NCBI RefSeq assembly: GCF_001571385.1
Contig: NZ_BCNW01000001.1
Coordinates: 2,271,470 to 2,335,469 of the forward strand
DNA length: 64,000 nt
Source: Methanofollis ethanolicus
GTDB lineage: Archaea > Halobacteriota > Methanomicrobia > Methanomicrobiales > Methanofollaceae
Reading direction: 5' to 3'
Of the stretch, positions 43,782 through 51,284 are shown in pieces. The notes under the pieces were generated by a model. It saw only the letters and a list, made by a program, of their open reading frames with translations. It ran no database searches and was not told the DNA's origin. The translations under genes and the position numbers were made by a program. Every line of letters starts with the position of its first letter. The first letter of the stretch is position 1.

Positions 43782-43833
43782 AGGGAGAATGAAGCAGGAA
43801 GCCACGCCCACCAACAGGCGCGGGGTAGTTCAC
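43700..43833 (+). ncRNA. probable right-end guide RNA scaffold (omegaRNA/reRNA) of the TnpB element
   Basis: In this family the guide RNA scaffold overlaps the tnpB 3' end and finishes at the element right end, with the guide read from the flank. Here the right end forms CCACGCCC-ACCAACA-GGCGCGGGG then TAGTTCAC at 43802-43833. The natural guide would begin at 43834 (CGTCCGATTGCAACGG, end of cbiG). The 5' limit is a guess. Confidence 0.45.
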
Positions 43834-44702
43834 CGTCCGATTGCAACGGTCACATCCCCATAGACATGTTTTTTCAGCACCAGTTCGCCCCGGCGTGCGA
43901 GTGCGAGCACGGCGGGTTCGGCGACCCCGACAAGCCCGATGAGCCCGGCCCGCGAGGGCGAGGGGGGCGTCAGGGCGTTGAGCGTCGCGTCCGGGAGGCA
44001 GAGGAGGACGCCGCCGAGAGCGGCGACGCCGTCTCGAAGGCCCGGTTCGTCGCGTTTCTTTTCGGTCGTGGCGTACACGAGCACCTCATCCTGCCCGACC
44101 CCGACCTCCGCAAGGGCCGAGCGTATCGCCGCCTCGACCGCGGCCGCCGGCACGCCCCGCCGGCACCCGACGCCGACGACGTACTCCCCGCCCCGCACCA
44201 GCACGGAGACGGCGGAGGAGGCGACGACGATCGCCGGGCCGCCGACCGTATAGACGGGCACGTCGCCGTCGAGCATGGCGGCGTTCACCGGCAGGGTGGA
44301 TGGGGGGTTCGCGATGACGGTGCCGGTCGCGGCCGCCACGCCCTCGACGCAGGGGCGGCCCAGGGCCTCGGTCGCCGTCGAGATGACCGGCACGGCGCCG
44401 ATCGCCGCCCCGATCTCGCGGGCGAGGTCGTTCGCCCCGTGGTGGCCGCCGAGGACCGGGACCGCAAAGCGGAGGTCAGGACTCACGACGACGACCGCCG
44501 GGTCCCGCCACTTGGTGGCCAGGAGGGGGGCGCACTTCCGCACCGCGATCCCGGCCGACATCAGGGCGACGATCCGGTCAAAGCCGGCGAAGGCACGCTC
44601 GAAGACGTCGGGGGCGTACGGGAGGAACTCTCCCTCGATCGCCGCCGCAAGCCGCCTGGCCTCGTCCTCGAAGTGCTCCAGCGCGATGACCGCCGTCGTC
44701 AT
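43830..44702 (-). CDS. cbiG: cobalt-precorrin-5A hydrolase CbiG
   Basis: 290 residues. N-terminal TTAVIALEHFEDEARRLAAA, central FDRIVALMSAGIAVRKCAPL and VVVSPDLRFAVPVLGGHHGA, and C-terminal YVVGVGCRRGVPAAAVEAAI then GLIGLVGVAEPAVLALARRG are characteristic. The enzyme opens the delta-lactone and releases acetaldehyde. The ATG overlaps the cbiF stop (ATGA). The stop TGA is supplied by the TTCAC end of the adjacent transposon; the same triplet would be present without the insertion. Confidence 0.92.
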   Translation of the reverse strand: MTTAVIALEHFEDEARRLAAAIEGEFLPYAPDVFERAFAGFDRIVALMSAGIAVRKCAPLLATKWRDPAVVVVSPDLRFAVPVLGGHHGANDLAREIGAAIGAVPVISTATEALGRPCVEGVAAATGTVIANPPSTLPVNAAMLDGDVPVYTVGGPAIVVASSAVSVLVRGGEYVVGVGCRRGVPAAAVEAAIRSALAEVGVGQDEVLVYATTEKKRDEPGLRDGVAALGGVLLCLPDATLNALTPPSPSRAGLIGLVGVAEPAVLALARRGELVLKKHVYGDVTVAIGR

Positions 44703-45418
44703 CCGTAGAGGTCCGAGTTGGTGTAGGCCGACCTGGTGGCGTCGACCACGCCGCCGATGATGATCAGGGCCGAACGCTCGATCCCGGCCGCCCGCGCCTT
44801 CGCCGCGATGTCGGCGACCGTGCCCCGCACCACGATCTGGTCTGGCCAGGTGGCGTGGTACACGACGGCCGCCGGGGTCTCCGGCGGGCAGGCGGCCTTG
44901 GCGAGCACCTCCTCCATGTGCTCAGTCCCCAGGAAGACGACCAGCGTCGCCCCGGTCCGTGCGAACTCGGCGATCTGGTCGCTCTCCAGGGTCGCGCCCG
45001 CGGGCCGCGTGACGATCACCGACTCTGAGACGCCCCGGAGGGTGAACTGGGTCTTCAGGGCGGCGGCCGCCCCGAACATCGACGAGACGCCGGGGACGAC
45101 CTCGACCTCGATCCCGGCCTTTTCCAGGTCCGCGATCTGCTCGACGATCGCGCCGTACAGCGCGGGATCGCCCGAGTGGAGCCTGACGACGCACTTCCCG
45201 GCGTCGGCGGCCTCCTGCATGATCCCGACCATCTCCGGGAGTTTCATGCCCCAGGAGTCGTACTTCTCCGGGGCCGGCGACCTGGCGACGAGCGCCGGGT
45301 TCACGAGCGACCCCGCATAGATGAGCACGTCGGCCCGCATCAGGAGGGCGTTGCCCTTCACCGTGATCAGGTCGGGGTCGCCCGGCCCTGCGCCGACAAA
45401 ATACACTGTCTTCGTCAT
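44699..45418 (-). CDS. cbiF: cobalt-precorrin-4 (C11)-methyltransferase CbiF
   Basis: 239 residues from ATG 45418. N-terminal TKTVYFVGAGPGDPDLITVK, then VVRLHSGDPALYGAIVEQIA and VEVVPGVSSMFGAAAALKTQ, are SAM-binding loops of tetrapyrrole methylases; ATLVVFLGTEHMEEVLAKAA is typical of the C11 enzyme. It overlaps the cbiL stop by 4 nt. Confidence 0.94.
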   Translation of the reverse strand: MTKTVYFVGAGPGDPDLITVKGNALLMRADVLIYAGSLVNPALVARSPAPEKYDSWGMKLPEMVGIMQEAADAGKCVVRLHSGDPALYGAIVEQIADLEKAGIEVEVVPGVSSMFGAAAALKTQFTLRGVSESVIVTRPAGATLESDQIAEFARTGATLVVFLGTEHMEEVLAKAACPPETPAAVVYHATWPDQIVVRGTVADIAAKARAAGIERSALIIIGGVVDATRSAYTNSDLYG

Positions 45419-46029
45419 CTCTTCTTCCTCGCAAACAGGACGCTGAAGTAACTGCTCTCCTCCGGGAGGGCGTCGTTCCTGACGACCTGCTGGCCGTCCA
45501 TGTACATCTTCTCGACCAGCACGAAGTCGTCGAAGCCCTCGGTGCGGAGACGGGCGGCCGTCTCCTGCGGCCTCTTCACCTTCAGGAGGAGACGCGCCTC
45601 CTCCTCGGACCCGTCGCTCACCCCGATGCCGCCGGCGACATGGACGCCCGCGACCGAGGCGAAGGCGGTGATGGCGCTGATGCCAGGGACTGTCGAGCAC
45701 GCCACGTTAGGGTGGCGGGCGGCGAGCACCTCTGTCAGGCGGGAGAAGGTGCCGTAGAAGTTCGGGTCGCCGAGGATGCAGAAGACCGCAAGGCCGTCCC
45801 GCGCATGGGGGGCGATCCTCTCAGCGTTCTCCTCGATGCACCGGGAGATATACGCTTCGTCGTCGGTCATCGGGAAGGAGAGGACCTCGACGTCGGTGCG
45901 GTACGGGGCGATGATCGTCGCCGCCACCCTGCCCGGCACGAAGACGGCGTCCGCCTCCCTGATCAGGCGTGCCGCCCTGACGGTGAGGAGTTCGGGGTCG
46001 CCGGGGCCGATGCCCACGCCGACGAGCAC
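45415..46029 (-). CDS. cbiL: cobalt-precorrin-2 (C20)-methyltransferase CbiL
   Basis: 204 residues, starting at GTG 46029 directly after the cbiT stop. N-terminal LVGVGIGPGDPELLTVRAAR, GLAVFCILGDPNFYGTFSRL and STVPGISAITAFASVAG are the SAM-binding loops. It adds the C20 methyl group that is later lost in ring contraction. Confidence 0.93.
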   Translation of the reverse strand: MLVGVGIGPGDPELLTVRAARLIREADAVFVPGRVAATIIAPYRTDVEVLSFPMTDDEAYISRCIEENAERIAPHARDGLAVFCILGDPNFYGTFSRLTEVLAARHPNVACSTVPGISAITAFASVAGVHVAGGIGVSDGSEEEARLLLKVKRPQETAARLRTEGFDDFVLVEKMYMDGQQVVRNDALPEESSYFSVLFARKKR

Positions 46030-46560
46030 TCAGGCCACCTCCCCGATGACGAGCCAGACCGGGTTCGCCGGTCTGAACATCAGGCCTGTGCCGAGGGGGC
46101 GGGTGCGGGCGACCTGGAGGGAGACGGCCTCCCTGAATATGCCGAGTCTCTGCATCTCCTTCACCGCCCGCTCCAGGGACTCCAGGAGGACGCAGTCGAC
46201 GACGATACGGCCCCGCACCGTCCGGGCGAGGACGCCGAGCACCTCTTCGAGGTCGCGGGAGCCCCCGACGAACGCGGCGCCGAGGGGGCCGGCGGTTCTG
46301 AGAACCTCCGACGCCTCCCCGCAGACCACCTCAATATTGTCGGCCCCGGCCTCGTCGGCCGACTGCCGTGCCACGGCGACCGCCTCGGGGCGGCGGTCGA
46401 TCGCGATCACCCGTCCGGCCGTGCGGGCGGCGGCGACCGCGATCTTCCCGGTCCCGCACCCGACATCGGCGACGGCGCACCCCGGCACGATCCCGAGGTG
46501 CCAGAGTGCCACGGCCGCCACCTCGTCCTGCGTCGGGCCACCCGAAAGTCCCCTGTCCAT
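46030..46560 (-). CDS. cbiT: cobalt-precorrin-6B (C15)-methyltransferase, decarboxylating, CbiT
   Basis: 176 residues from ATG 46560. Class I methyltransferase with motif I AVADVGCGTGKIAVAAART and motif II VIAIDRRPEAVAVARQSA; the N-terminus GLSGGPTQDEVAAVALWHLG is typical of CbiT. First gene of the operon. The 120 nt upstream contain a TTTGCGCAGGGTAAATAACC stretch. No cobalamin riboswitch is visible. Confidence 0.93.
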   Translation of the reverse strand: MDRGLSGGPTQDEVAAVALWHLGIVPGCAVADVGCGTGKIAVAAARTAGRVIAIDRRPEAVAVARQSADEAGADNIEVVCGEASEVLRTAGPLGAAFVGGSRDLEEVLGVLARTVRGRIVVDCVLLESLERAVKEMQRLGIFREAVSLQVARTRPLGTGLMFRPANPVWLVIGEVA

Positions 46561-46680
46561 GTAGGTAAAGGTGATTTGCGCAGGGTAAATAACCCTTGTT
46601 TTCCGCGGCCACGAAACCCGGAAATCAGGCGATGGCACACGACAGGGAAAAAAAGATCGGGGGGAACGGCCTTGCGCCGT

Positions 46681-47199
46681 TCAGTTCCCGGAATAGCGTT
46701 CCCGGAAGACGAGGTCGTCCAGGTCTTTCTTCTCGGCGATGGTCAACTCCTTCGGGTACCCGGCCGGGAGGAGGGAGACGAGGGTGTACTCCTCGGGGAC
46801 GCCGAGGAGCGCACGCACGTCCCCGGCATACTCCTTCTTCTCCCCGGCGACCCAGCAGGAGCCGACGCCATAGGCCCACAGCCCGAGGATGAGCTGGGTG
46901 GTGGCCGCGGAGCAGTCTTCCAGATAATATTTCGCGTCCCTCTTGCCGAAGACCGCGAAGCAGACCTGGGCGCCGGCGATGAACTTCCCGTGGTCGGCGA
47001 GACCGGCGATCTTCGCGAGGGTCTCCTTGTCCTGGACCACGCCGAAGAGCCACGGCTGCTCGTTTCTGGCCGTCGGGGCGAGACGGGCGCAGTCCAGGGC
47101 GTTCTGGATGATCTTCTCCTCGATGGGTTCATCCTTGTACTGCCTGATGGAGTGACGCGTCTTGATGATGGTAAGCCCAAGGTTCGGACCAAGATACAT
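46681..47199 (-). CDS. nitroreductase-family FMN oxidoreductase
   Basis: 172 residues from ATG 47199. IIKTRHSIRQYKDEPIEEKI is the FMN-binding N-terminus, followed by CARLAPTARNEQPWLFGVVQ and WAYGVGSCWVAGEKKEYAGD near the second flavin loop. The family reduces nitro groups, quinones or flavins with NAD(P)H, or removes halogens. The BluB branch makes dimethylbenzimidazole for cobalamin, but this protein is shorter and I cannot assign that role; proximity to cbi genes is suggestive only. Confidence 0.82.
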   Translation of the reverse strand: MYLGPNLGLTIIKTRHSIRQYKDEPIEEKIIQNALDCARLAPTARNEQPWLFGVVQDKETLAKIAGLADHGKFIAGAQVCFAVFGKRDAKYYLEDCSAATTQLILGLWAYGVGSCWVAGEKKEYAGDVRALLGVPEEYTLVSLLPAGYPKELTIAEKKDLDDLVFRERYSGN

Positions 47200-47311
47200 G
47201 CTCCTCACTAGGCCGTGAAATAGGATAAGATTTGCGCAGAGGGGGATTCGGGTGGGGGCGGAGGAGAGGAGTCTTCCGGTCGGCAGGGGAAGCCCACAAT
47301 ATGGGATGCCG

Positions 47312-47396
47312 GTCCGCCGACTGCCCCCCGGTGTCCGCCGGGGGACTGCCTCGAAGGTCTTCGACCTTCTCGTTGCCCCCGGACCCCCGAAATTAA
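47312..47396. repeat. dispersed intergenic hairpin repeat, copy with nested hairpin
   Basis: CCGGGGG (47338-47344) pairs with CCCCCGG (47376-47382). The loop contains a second hairpin GAAGGTC-TTC-GACCTTC (47353-47369). The tail GGACCCCCGAAATTAAGATA then AGCGCCGGGGAAGGG resembles the two other copies in the window. Confidence 0.65.
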
Positions 47397-47559
47397 GATA
47401 GCGCCGGGGAAGGGGGAAGAGGAGACGCAAAGGATGAGCATATCCCAAAACTCTCGTTCATTCCCCCCATCTCTGCATGCAGGAACCGGGAGAGAATATC
47501 ATGTTCGGGTCGATATCTTCCTGAATTCCCTGAAGAATCGTGCGAAACCCCCGCCTTCC

Positions 47560-47725
47560 CCTGCCTCTCTGCCGGGGGACTACGCCCCCGGACCCCCGAA
47601 ACAGGATAGGGTCAGGGAAGAGAGATCCTGATGAAGGAGATTGCCCTCCGCTCCCTCTCGCAATGATGGGGGGATCGGGGGGTGAAACCCCCCGGACAAG
47701 ACGCCAGAACAGGATTTTTCAGAAC
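47560..47725. repeat. dispersed intergenic repeat with hairpins at both ends
   Basis: About 165 nt. Hairpin 1 is CCGGGGG-ACTACG-CCCCCGG (47572-47591), followed by ACCCCCGAAACAGGATAGGG. Hairpin 2 is GGGGGG-TGAAA-CCCCCC (47677-47693), then AGAACAGGATTTTTC. It aligns along its length with 58640-58808, with the same order of hairpin 1, GGGAAG, GGAG, CCCT.TCG.AATG, hairpin 2 and final ACAG.ATTTTT. No coding potential. Confidence 0.7.
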
Positions 47726-47820
47726 CGAATGTGAGTCCTTTCATCGGCGTGCATGAAGGTTCGGATCAGTTTTGGGATGACCTCGATGAAAAAAACCGAC
47801 ACGAATCGTCCAAAAAAAAG

Positions 47821-49023
47821 TTAGAACGGCAGGAGACTGCCGAGCCATCCGACAAAGTTTGCAAAGCCCTGCGGGATGATCACCGTCGGGTCGATCCCGA
47901 GAATCGGGGAGATGAACGCGAAGTAGGCGATCGTCCCGAGAGTCGAGCCCACATTGGCGAGGGCGGCGACAAGCACCACCCGGAAGATCGGAACTTTCCG
48001 CATCTCCGAGAAGTTTGCGGCGTCCATGATCTTCTGGAAGTCCGCGGCCGAAGGTTTCCTGATCTTCGCCTCCGTCAACGCCGCAAACCAGCCCGCGGCG
48101 ACGAGGGGGTTGAGAGACGTCGCCCACGCCACCGCAAAGGCCGTCGCCGCCGAGAGGGGGTGGCCGCCCGCGGCAAGGGTGAAGGCCGCCGCAAGGACGC
48201 CGTTGATGAGCACCCAGTACAGGACCGCCCAGACGAGCACACCTGCCCCGACACCCGAGAAGGCGATCGAGATGATGAGCAGGGCGAAGATCACGACGAC
48301 GATCCCACCCAGGATCTTCCCCCAGGGGTACGTCTTCGGCGCCGCGGTGAGTTCCGCGTCCGACGGGAGGAGGTCGGGCGCCGCAAGGTAACGCTCCACG
48401 CCCCGCACGTGCCCGGCGCCGATCACCGCCATCACCCGGTCGTAGCGCCGCGAGAGGTCGAGAAGGCGGCGGGCAAGATAGGCGTCCCTCTCGTCGATGA
48501 GGGCCCGCGCCCCGTTCGGCGAGAACTTCCTGAACTCCTCCAGAGCCACGGCGACGACGTCCTGGTTCTTCAGGGCCTCGATGTCCACTTTCTGGTCCTC
48601 GGTCCCGCCGAGAGAGACCGCCAGGGCGTAGACCATTTTCACCTTCTCCCAGAGGGTCATCCCCTGCCAGAACCGGGCCAGGGTCAGCCTGATATCGCGG
48701 TCGATGAGAGCCAGGGGCAGGCCGCGGCTCTCCACCTCCTCGATGGCAGCGACCATCTCCGCGCCCGGTTCCACCCCGACGTCCATCCCGATCTTGCGCT
48801 GGAGATAGGCCAGAGTCCACTGGAAAAGGATCTGCGAGAAGTTCCCGGCCTTCAGGACCTCTTCGACCTTCGGCGGCGCCTGCTCCTTCCGGAGAGCCGA
48901 ATATCTTCCGGGATCGAGTTCGACCCCGACGATATCGGGCGAGAACTCCTCGATCGTCGCCCGCACCTCTTCGACGCTCTTCTCCGATACATGCGCCGTT
49001 CCGACAAGCCTGATCTCACCCAT
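47821..49023 (-). CDS. TraB/PrgY-family membrane protein
   Basis: 400 residues from ATG 49023. N-terminal GEIRLVGTAHVSEKSVEEVR and GVELDPGRYSALR carry the TraB GxxH and E residues; the third motif is VIGAGHVRGVERYLA. The family resembles erythromycin-esterase/Tiki-like metalloproteases. After residue 250 come membrane segments: ILGGIVVVIFALLIISIAFS, VLVWAVLYWVLINGVLAAAF and others near the C-terminus. In Enterococcus PrgY/TraB reduces pheromone activity; archaeal function is unknown. It overlaps the next gene by 8 nt. Confidence 0.85.
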   Translation of the reverse strand: MGEIRLVGTAHVSEKSVEEVRATIEEFSPDIVGVELDPGRYSALRKEQAPPKVEEVLKAGNFSQILFQWTLAYLQRKIGMDVGVEPGAEMVAAIEEVESRGLPLALIDRDIRLTLARFWQGMTLWEKVKMVYALAVSLGGTEDQKVDIEALKNQDVVAVALEEFRKFSPNGARALIDERDAYLARRLLDLSRRYDRVMAVIGAGHVRGVERYLAAPDLLPSDAELTAAPKTYPWGKILGGIVVVIFALLIISIAFSGVGAGVLVWAVLYWVLINGVLAAAFTLAAGGHPLSAATAFAVAWATSLNPLVAAGWFAALTEAKIRKPSAADFQKIMDAANFSEMRKVPIFRVVLVAALANVGSTLGTIAYFAFISPILGIDPTVIIPQGFANFVGWLGSLLPF

Positions 49024-49558
49024 GAACGACCCACACTCCTTCGCTGTCAATCACCGCAACACTTCCTGACGGGACCGGCACGGCCTCCATGACCGCCCTG
49101 ATCCCTGCTTCCTCACGGGCCTCAGCCTTCTGCCGATCGAGCAGGGCGCGGGCAAGGGCGACCGCCGCCTCCCGACCGATCGGCCGCCCGAGGCCCGGGC
49201 ATTCCGAGACGATCAGTCGGTCGCCGTCGAGCATAAATGGGTAGGTCCGGCAGATCCAGGGACGGGCGGCGTACACCCTGCACCGCCCATCGCCGAGAAA
49301 CCGGCAGCGTCCGCCCTCGCGCCGCAGGCACCAGTCGAAGGTGAAACGCCGGCCGTCCTCGCCGTCCAGATATTCGGGGAAAGGGTCCGCGACCTCGTCG
49401 GCAGGGATGCCCGCCGCCCCGGCCACCGCCCGCACCTCGGCCGGCGAGACGATGACAAGGTTCGAGTCCCCGGAGACCTCGGTGCAGCAGGCGCCGCACC
49501 GCGTACAGGCGAACCCGATCTTCATGACCTCGTCGGCGAGGTCGTCTACTCCCCGCAT
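49016..49558 (-). CDS. YkgJ-family cysteine-cluster protein
   Basis: 180 residues from ATG 49558, though ATG 49525 (MKIGFACTRCGACC) is possible. The pattern FACTRCGACCTEVSGD, then FDWCLRREGGRCRFLGDGRC and RPWICRTYPFM, is the CxxCxxCC...C...C...C zinc or iron-sulfur chelating signature of the UPF0153/YkgJ family. Function unknown; members may bind an Fe-S cluster. Start overlaps the guaA-subunit end by 13 nt. Confidence 0.85.
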   Translation of the reverse strand: MRGVDDLADEVMKIGFACTRCGACCTEVSGDSNLVIVSPAEVRAVAGAAGIPADEVADPFPEYLDGEDGRRFTFDWCLRREGGRCRFLGDGRCRVYAARPWICRTYPFMLDGDRLIVSECPGLGRPIGREAAVALARALLDRQKAEAREEAGIRAVMEAVPVPSGSVAVIDSEGVWVVHG

Positions 49559-50103
49559 ATCCTCTCGAAGTTGCGGAAGACCAGGTCGCCGTTCTCGGTG
49601 TGACTCACCTCGGGGTGCCACTGGACCCCGTAGATGCGGTCCGTCTCAGACCCCATCGCCTCGACAGGGCAGATGTCCGACCGGGCATAGACCGCGAAGC
49701 CCTCGGGGACCGCCTTGACTTCGTCCGCGTGCGAGGCCCAGACATGGATCTGGTCCGGGTAGCCCGCGAGGATCTCGCTCTTCCCGGCGATCTCGACGGC
49801 GACGCCGCCGTACCCGCCGTGGGCGCCCGGCCCGACGATGCCGCCGCGTGCCGTCGCGATGATATGGAGACCGAGACAGATGCCGAGCACCGGCAGTCCG
49901 AGGTCCAGGTACGCAGCAGCGTTGCCGGCGCGTTCAAGCGTGGGCCCGCCGCCGAGAATGATCCCCCTGCACCCCTTCTCGACTTCGGCCGGAGAGGTGG
50001 TGTTCGGGACCATCGCCACCTCTATCTCCAGGTCCCGCAGTTTGCGGTGGATGAGGTGGTTGAATTGCCCATGGTTGTTCACGACAAAAATGGGAAGCAT
50101 CAA
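49546..50103 (-). CDS. guaAA: GMP synthase glutamine amidotransferase subunit A
   Basis: 185 residues, normal for the separate archaeal subunit. Catalytic Cys in VLGICLGLHIIATARGG, His and Glu in GVQWHPEVSHTENG. VVNNHGQFNHLIHRKLRDLE opens the protein. It hydrolyses glutamine and passes ammonia to the GuaB-like ATP pyrophosphatase subunit to turn XMP into GMP; subunit B is not in the window. It lies in an overlapping operon with the YkgJ and TraB genes. Confidence 0.94.
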   Translation of the reverse strand: MMLPIFVVNNHGQFNHLIHRKLRDLEIEVAMVPNTTSPAEVEKGCRGIILGGGPTLERAGNAAAYLDLGLPVLGICLGLHIIATARGGIVGPGAHGGYGGVAVEIAGKSEILAGYPDQIHVWASHADEVKAVPEGFAVYARSDICPVEAMGSETDRIYGVQWHPEVSHTENGDLVFRNFERICGE

Positions 50104-50135
50104 AAAGGTATGGAGATGTCAGGCTATATCATTTT

Positions 50136-51146
50136 TCAGCGGAAGGAGATCGCGGTCGAGAGGATCGCGGACCTGATCTCTTCAGGGGAGTGGCCCATGA
50201 GCCGCGCCAGGAACATGGCGCCGCCGGCACCCATACCCTCCTTCACCTCGCCCTCGCAGTACCGGGCGATGCCGGTGTCGCCGATGGTCCCGAAGTCGGG
50301 ATCGACAAAATAGGCCTTCACCCCGATCGCGGCCGCGATCGCCTCCACGTTCGCCGAGGCGTCCCTGCGCACGTACTCGGTCGTCGCAATGGGCACCGTC
50401 TTCTTCCCGAGGCCCTTCAGGACGGCGTCGACGGCGAGCATCTGGGTGCCCCCGCCAAAGACCAGGGTGCCCGTATAGGTACTCGCAATACCGGCGGCCA
50501 CCGGCATCATGGGGTCGCCGCCGATCCGCACGACGTCGAGGGAGTCCCGGATATCAGCCTTTTCGACCTTCTCCATCACCGCCCGGCAGATCTCCTCCTT
50601 CAGGCCCACCGGGTTCTCGATGAAACTGCTCGACACCCGCGCCTCGTAGCCGAGGGCGCGCAGCACGCAGAGGGCCGTCGTCGTCCCGCCGGGGACGCAC
50701 TCGCCGAGGACGAGGAAATCGGCGCAGCGCGAAAGGTGACGGCCGACCCGCTCGCCCGCGGCGAAGAGGGCCCGCGCCTTCGGCACGGCCTCCCCCTCGC
50801 GGGGGTCGCCCGCGGCCTCGCCGTACACGTCGATGCAGGGCACGGTCGGCGGATTGAACATCCCGGCATTCACGAAGACCGGGTCGATACCGGCGAGGGC
50901 CATCATCGACCGCGTGATCACCGCCGGCGTCGGGCACCCGGTGGGAGTGTTCGGCTTGTAGGGCATGGAGGTGATCGAACCGGTGGTGATCAGTTCGGCG
51001 TCCAGGATCGGGGTGTAGACCGTCATCCTGGGAGACGACCCGGCCCCGGAGACGCCGGGCACCATCGAGAGCGCGGTGTTCCCGAGCACGCTCGCAAAGA
51101 GCGGCCTGGAGAACCGTATCGAGGGAACCTCGGAGAGAAATGCCAT
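50136..51146 (-). CDS. cobT: nicotinate mononucleotide-dependent phosphoribosyltransferase CobT
   Basis: 336 residues. Archaeal CobT type: VPGVSGAGSSPRMTVYTPIL, then PTGCPTPAVITRSMMALAGI, FLVLGECVPGGTTTALCVLR and GGDPMMPVAAGIASTYTGTL, with GTQMLAVDAVLKGLGKKTVP near 240. It activates the lower-ligand base (benzimidazole-type) to its alpha-ribotide for cobamide synthesis. It starts the set cobT-guaAA-YkgJ-TraB, 32 nt before guaAA. Confidence 0.9.
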   Translation of the reverse strand: MAFLSEVPSIRFSRPLFASVLGNTALSMVPGVSGAGSSPRMTVYTPILDAELITTGSITSMPYKPNTPTGCPTPAVITRSMMALAGIDPVFVNAGMFNPPTVPCIDVYGEAAGDPREGEAVPKARALFAAGERVGRHLSRCADFLVLGECVPGGTTTALCVLRALGYEARVSSSFIENPVGLKEEICRAVMEKVEKADIRDSLDVVRIGGDPMMPVAAGIASTYTGTLVFGGGTQMLAVDAVLKGLGKKTVPIATTEYVRRDASANVEAIAAAIGVKAYFVDPDFGTIGDTGIARYCEGEVKEGMGAGGAMFLARLMGHSPEEIRSAILSTAISFR

Positions 51147-51284
51147 ATCAGGTATATCAGGGCCTGCCTTAATACTCTCTTCGTCGGCAGGATCGGCAAA
51201 AGGGTCAGGGCGTACCTGAAAGCCGCCTGAATCTTTCTTTGAGGAGCGATTTTTCTTAACCTGTCTCAGGTAAAGAAGGGGTTT

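Larger units (their letters stand above)
42579..43833 (+). mobile_element. IS200/IS605-family TnpB-only element
   Basis: About 1255 nt containing only tnpB; no tnpA is present. The left flank is TTCAC (42574-42578), and the right end is TTCAC (43829-43833), preceded by the typical right-end stem CCACGCCC...GGCGCGGGGTAG. The family inserts next to a short target motif without target duplication. Joining the left flank to the sequence after 43833 restores a GTGA overlap between cbiG stop and cbiH start, which supports these limits. It should be mobilised by a TnpA encoded elsewhere. Confidence 0.8.
47200..47820. other. 620-nt intergenic region, mostly repeats
   Basis: It lies between the nitroreductase start and the TraB-like stop and holds two of the three dispersed hairpin repeats. 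Outside these I see AT-rich DNA at 47205-47230 (ATAGGATAAGATTTGCGC), probably the nitroreductase promoter, and a T-rich stretch (minus) near 47790-47820 that could terminate the TraB operon. No gene. Confidence 0.5.

Noticed and set aside
42579-43833. tnpA transposase partner of the TnpB element
   Set aside because: The space before and after tnpB is too short for tnpA, and no HUH motif is seen.
46561-46680. Possible cobalamin riboswitch upstream of cbiT
   Set aside because: No B12-box-like sequence was seen, and the space is too short for a full cobalamin aptamer.
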